Shown here: in pieces, positions 14,314 through 17,121 of the stretch
How positions within the stretch are numbered: position 1 is the first letter of the stretch
Layout: each line of letters starts with the position of its first letter
Assembly (NCBI GenBank): GCA_026992705.1
Contig: JALWYT010000215.1
Coordinates: forward strand, 1-17,121
Origin: Thiotrichaceae bacterium
Lineage (GTDB): Bacteria; Pseudomonadota; Gammaproteobacteria; Thiotrichales; Thiotrichaceae
DNA: 17,121 bases
Reading direction: 5' to 3'
Translations under genes and position numbers: made by a program
The notes under the pieces: generated by a model
What the model saw: only the letters and a program-made list of their open reading frames with translations
The model's database searches: none
Told to the model about the DNA's origin: nothing

Positions 14314-14781
14314 TTATCCTCCTCCTAAAACTTTACCTAAGCCAAAATCCCGACGAGCAGTAGATATAGTAATAGTAAACCCTGCCACAACATCAAGAAA
14401 TGACATCGCCATCAAAATAACAAAAACATTATTAACAGCCCAATCTTTACTCAAAAAGAAAGCAAAGTACCCAATAAAAACAAAGGTTGAAAGCATATGA
14501 TCTAATATTGAAGTTTGGTGTGTCTGTGTTGATTTAAATAGCTCAATATAAAGCAATATAACACCAACAAGTACTATAAATTGCCCTATTGTTGGCTGCC
14601 ATATATGTCCAGATGGCAAGGTAATACCTTCAGATAATAACGGTAAAGGATTATTATAATTTGTTAAACCTATTAAGGCACGTTCAATTGAGTCAGGAAA
14701 CCAATGAGGTGATTCACCGAGTATATAAAATAATAATAATGGAAAAATAAATAATGGTAACCAATCTAACCATTTAGGCAT
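14314..14781 (-). CDS. Four-helix membrane protein of unknown family, paralogue B
   Basis: A 155-residue hydrophobic protein with probable membrane helices near 6-22, 65-83, 95-112 and 117-138 and a polar, probably periplasmic, stretch between helices 1 and 2. Its C-terminal half carries LLYIELFKST (76-85), DHMLSTFVFI (94-103) and a closing LDVVAGFTITISTARRD (129-145). The upstream gene has nearly the same motifs, so the two are paralogues; over the last about 80 residues roughly half the positions are identical. I do not recognise the family. ATG 14781 has GGAG with 8-base spacing, within the 13-base gap after the upstream paralogue, so they form an operon. The last residues are GKVLGGG. No catalytic motif is evident. 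Confidence 0.75.
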   Translation of the reverse strand: MPKWLDWLPLFIFPLLLFYILGESPHWFPDSIERALIGLTNYNNPLPLLSEGITLPSGHIWQPTIGQFIVLVGVILLYIELFKSTQTHQTSILDHMLSTFVFIGYFAFFLSKDWAVNNVFVILMAMSFLDVVAGFTITISTARRDFGLGKVLGGG

Positions 14782-14794
14782 AATACTATCTCCA

Positions 14795-15286
14795 TTAACC
14801 TATCGAAACATCACGTCTTGCTGCAGTTATTGAAATAGTAAAACCAGCAATCACATCAAGTAAAGCCATAAGTGTTAGTGTTAAAAACAAGCTGTTACCT
14901 GCCCAAGGTTGAGTAAGCCAAACTCCAAAATAAATGATAAAGACAATCGTTGATAACGCATGGTCATAAGAGACTAAATCTGTTGTATATGTTGATTTAA
15001 GTAATTCCCAATAAAGTAAGACTAATGCAAATAAAATAATAAGCATCCCCCATGTAGGATACCAAGCTACCCCAGAGTTATTTACATAAATAGGATAACC
15101 TTTAATAACTTCACTCTCTTTCCCATAGTTTATAATTTCACCGCCAAAAATTGGTAAATCAATACAATAGGGGAATATACCAATAGCTGGATTATCTCCA
15201 CTAGCTGGAATCACCTCTATCCCTTGTAGAATAAATAGAATTGCTAGTAAATAAGCAAATGCAGGAAAAAAAGCTAACAGTCTCAT
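14795..15286 (-). CDS. Four-helix membrane protein of unknown family, paralogue A
   Basis: A 163-residue membrane protein, upstream partner of the gene at 14314-14781. Helices are likely near 4-22, 79-95, 108-124 and 130-152. The loop between helices 1 and 2 (about 23-78) is longer than in the paralogue and contains Cys41 and several Gly, Asn and Tyr residues. The shared C-terminal signature is LLYWELLKST (90-99), DHALSTIVFI (108-117) and LDVIAGFTISITAARRD (143-159). The invariant Asp in a membrane helix (Asp144) and the terminal ARRD are notable. ATG 15286 has AGG six bases upstream. Function unknown; a small transporter subunit, a sensor or part of a membrane complex are all open. Confidence 0.75.
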   Translation of the reverse strand: MRLLAFFPAFAYLLAILFILQGIEVIPASGDNPAIGIFPYCIDLPIFGGEIINYGKESEVIKGYPIYVNNSGVAWYPTWGMLIILFALVLLYWELLKSTYTTDLVSYDHALSTIVFIIYFGVWLTQPWAGNSLFLTLTLMALLDVIAGFTISITAARRDVSIG

Positions 15287-15558
15287 AACTGACCTATGAC
15301 GTTATCAAAATATAATGTAATTACCCCAGCCTAAATTATATAACAATTGGCAAATAATTGATCATTCACGCTACCATAAAGCTTATATGGATGTATTTAT
15401 AATATACTGAACAGTTAAAATTTAATTACAATTATAAACGATAATACATCGTTATGTGTAATTTTCATTGTTTAACAAAGCTTTCTCAAGATAAGGATTT
15501 ATGACTTTTATACCCAGAACAATTAAAATCAGCTACATAGTTCAAAGGATCAATATCA
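15287..15558. promoter_or_regulatory. Divergent promoter region between the membrane-protein pair and the oxidoreductase
   Basis: The largest gene-free stretch (272 bases), very AT-rich. On the minus strand a perfect TATAAT (15340-15335) lies about 50 bases before the paralogue A start, but its -35 partner is poor. On the plus side a TATAAT occurs at 15398-15403 without a good -35. AACGAT-AATAC-ATCGTT (15437-15453) is a 6-bp inverted repeat that could be an operator for the oxidoreductase, whose ribosome-binding site AAGGA lies 9 bases before its ATG. Confidence 0.4.
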
Positions 15559-16596
15559 ATGACATATACGATTAAAGTTCAACCCAGTGGGCATCAATTC
15601 ACTGTTGAAAGAAAAGAAATCATATTAGATGCTGCATTACGTCAAGGCATTGCCTTCCCTTATGGCTGTCGTAGTGGAGCCTGTGGCTCATGTTTAGGTG
15701 AAATAAAATCAGGCAGTGTTGGCTACCCTGATGGCTTGCCAATGGCATTATCCGAAGAAGATATAGAAAAAGGTAGAGCTTTATTTTGTCAAGCGATTGC
15801 TAACAGTAATTTAGAAATTCATGTGCCAGAAATTAGACGAGATACAGAAGTAGAAATAAAAACGTTACCCGCTCGAGTTGAACGCTTACGGAAACTCTCC
15901 CATGATGTAATGGAAATGACATTAAAACTCCCAGAAACTGAACGTTTACAGTTCTTAGCAGGGCAATATGTTGAGTTTTTACTAAAAGATGGTCGTCGTC
16001 GTAGTTTTTCTATTGCAAATGCACCATTTAATGATGAATATCTTGAATTTCATATTCGCTATGTACCCAATGGATTTTTTACTGAGCAAGTTTTCAATAA
16101 AATAAAAGAAAAGTCTTTACTTCGTATTGAAGGACCTCATGGTAACTTCTTTTTACGTAACAACTCTGAAAGACCAATATTATTAATTGCGGGTGGTACA
16201 GGTTTTGCTCCAATCAAAAGTATCGTTGAGCAAGTTATTGAAGAAAATACTAACAAACCTATCCATATTTATTGGGGTACTAGAGCAAAACAAGACTTAT
16301 ATTATGATACTCTAGCCAAAAATTGGGCATGTAAGTACCCACATATTAATTATATTCCCGTACTTTCTGAGCCTAAAATAGATGATAACTGGCAAGGACG
16401 AATAGGCTTTGTTCACAAAGCCGTAACCGAAGATTTTGCCGATTTATCAGCTTATGATGTTTATATGGCAGGACCTCCGGCTATGATTAATGCGGCAAAA
16501 GAAGCTTTTGCTAGCAAAGGCTTACCGAATGAACAGCTTTATTTTGACTCATTTGACTATAGTACGGATGCTTTAAAAGCAGTTCAGCAAACATAA
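15559..16596 (+). CDS. [2Fe-2S] ferredoxin/FAD/NAD(P) oxidoreductase (AscD-like, CDP-6-deoxyglucoseen reductase family)
   Basis: A 345-residue soluble electron-transfer flavoprotein. Residues 1-90 are a plant-type ferredoxin domain with cluster ligands Cys37, Cys42, Cys45 (CRSGACGSC) and Cys77. Residues about 100-200 bind FAD (RRRSFSIANAP, 146-156; EGPHGNFFL, 191-199). Residues about 205-340 bind NAD(P)H (IAGGTGFAPIK, 210-220; YMAGPPAMI, 302-310). The domain order ferredoxin-FAD-NAD is that of proteins annotated as CDP-6-deoxy-delta-3,4-glucoseen reductase (AscD) and of phenol/toluene monooxygenase reductases. No sugar-biosynthesis or oxygenase partner is nearby, so it more likely serves as a general NAD(P)H-dependent reductase. 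Single-gene unit with its own terminator. Confidence 0.9.
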   Translation: MTYTIKVQPSGHQFTVERKEIILDAALRQGIAFPYGCRSGACGSCLGEIKSGSVGYPDGLPMALSEEDIEKGRALFCQAIANSNLEIHVPEIRRDTEVEIKTLPARVERLRKLSHDVMEMTLKLPETERLQFLAGQYVEFLLKDGRRRSFSIANAPFNDEYLEFHIRYVPNGFFTEQVFNKIKEKSLLRIEGPHGNFFLRNNSERPILLIAGGTGFAPIKSIVEQVIEENTNKPIHIYWGTRAKQDLYYDTLAKNWACKYPHINYIPVLSEPKIDDNWQGRIGFVHKAVTEDFADLSAYDVYMAGPPAMINAAKEAFASKGLPNEQLYFDSFDYSTDALKAVQQT

Positions 16597-16600
16597 ACAA

Positions 16601-16631
16601 AAAGCCCAAAATATGAACTGTTTTGGGCTTT
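16601..16631. terminator. Bidirectional rho-independent terminator
   Basis: AAAGCCCAAAA (16601-16611) pairs perfectly with TTTTGGGCTTT (16621-16631) around a 9-base loop. It starts 5 bases after the oxidoreductase stop. The arms' own A and T runs let it serve both this gene and the converging ComEA-like gene. Confidence 0.93.
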
Positions 16632-16670
16632 AATAACCTAAATCTGGTTAATTATATATATGCTTATATT

Positions 16671-17051
16671 TTAAGGCTTCTTAGTTGAATCCTCTTTTTT
16701 TACTTTCTTTGTTTCTGTGTCAGTTTTATCTTCCTTAGTCTTTGTTTTTGCTTTTGTTGCCTTCTTTTTTGCTGGAGCAGAAACGACGCCCTGAGTTAAA
16801 GAAAGGTTAGCTTTAATTTTTTTGAAAATACCCTCACCGATTCCTTTAACTTGCATAATTTCCTCAATTGTTTTGAAGCGTTTATGCTCTTTGCGGTAAG
16901 CCACAATATCTTTGGCTCTTTTCTCACCAATACCTTTTAGGTAATACTGAAATGCCGCTGCATCGGCTTTATTTAGATTAACGACCTCTGCAAAAGCAGA
17001 AAATGACATGAATGATAAAATTATAGAAAGAAATAATACTTTAATTTTCAT
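16671..17051 (-). CDS. Exported ComEA-like helix-hairpin-helix DNA-binding protein with lysine-rich tail
   Basis: A 126-residue protein. Residues 1-21 are a signal peptide (cleavage at AFA). Residues about 22-85 form the paired helix-hairpin-helix module of the ComEA family: VNLNKADA (24-31), hairpin GIGEKRA (40-46), YRKEHKRFKTIEEI (52-65) and hairpin KGIGEG (69-74). ComEA proteins bind double-stranded DNA in the periplasm during natural transformation. From about residue 92 to the end the protein is almost only Lys, Thr, Asp, Glu and Ala (14 lysines in 35 residues), an extension not found in short proteobacterial ComEA proteins. ATG 17051 is supported by AGGGTG about 6-8 bases upstream. No other competence gene is in view except the type II secretion/pilus-type genes at the far left. 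Confidence 0.88.
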   Translation of the reverse strand: MKIKVLFLSIILSFMSFSAFAEVVNLNKADAAAFQYYLKGIGEKRAKDIVAYRKEHKRFKTIEEIMQVKGIGEGIFKKIKANLSLTQGVVSAPAKKKATKAKTKTKEDKTDTETKKVKKEDSTKKP

Positions 17052-17121
17052 GATAACACCCTGTTATTTTTATTTAATGGAAACAATAAACTTAAACTAT
17101 ATTTATAATATACTACGATAT

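Noticed and set aside
15301..15558. A tRNA, small RNA or riboswitch in the divergent spacer
   Set aside because: No cloverleaf, conserved riboswitch core or GC-rich structured element was seen; the region is simply AT-rich with one short inverted repeat.

Overview
The window looks like chromosomal DNA of a low-GC gammaproteobacterium. Evidence is the gene complement (GspE/GspF-type secretion genes, APH-type homoserine kinase, TusA, BolA/IbaG, HemW, RsmA, an OmpA-family protein with calcium-binding repeats) and the base composition. A sulfur-oxidising or Thiotrichales-like relative would fit, but that is a guess from gene style and no rRNA is present to settle it.

Left edge (1-1825, minus): a GspE/PilB-family ATPase, translationally coupled to the first 33 codons of a GspF/PilC-type inner-membrane protein that runs off the window. 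This part is visibly GC-richer than what follows (33 of 60 bases G/C at 1021-1080 against 12 of 60 at 3961-4020).

Plus-strand AT-rich block (1998-5308): an exported von Willebrand factor A (VWA) protein whose metal-site motif is eroded at three positions; an exported 481-residue protein with the sequence signature of the Fam20C/HipA/PI4-kinase-like fold; and a 3-methyladenine DNA glycosylase (MPG/AAG family) whose start codon overlaps the stop of the kinase-like gene. This is the most unusual part of the window and the best candidate for an undescribed module.

Housekeeping block (5380-9639, minus): a DUF302 protein, then, in transcription order, BolA/IbaG, a LOG-family nucleotide hydrolase, a small lipoprotein, homoserine kinase ThrB, TusA and a zinc-type cation diffusion facilitator with an extra C-terminal domain. 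From the LOG gene to the CDF gene the spacing is 1 nt, 7 nt, an overlap and 11 nt, so these five are probably one transcript. A divergent 71-residue two-helix membrane protein lies at 9735.

Envelope/ribosome block (10016-14129, minus): an OmpA-family protein with a tyrosine-rich N-terminus, a duplicated coiled coil and eight thrombospondin type-3 calcium repeats, followed by rsmA and hemW, which overlap. Upstream are two adjacent paralogous membrane proteins of unrecognised family (14314-15286).

Right edge: a plus-strand iron-sulfur flavoprotein oxidoreductase (15559-16596) ends at a clear bidirectional terminator shared with a convergent exported ComEA-like helix-hairpin-helix protein (16671-17051). 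No rRNA, tRNA, CRISPR array, transposase or integrase was seen. No gene-free stretch exceeds 300 bases; the longest is 15287-15558.
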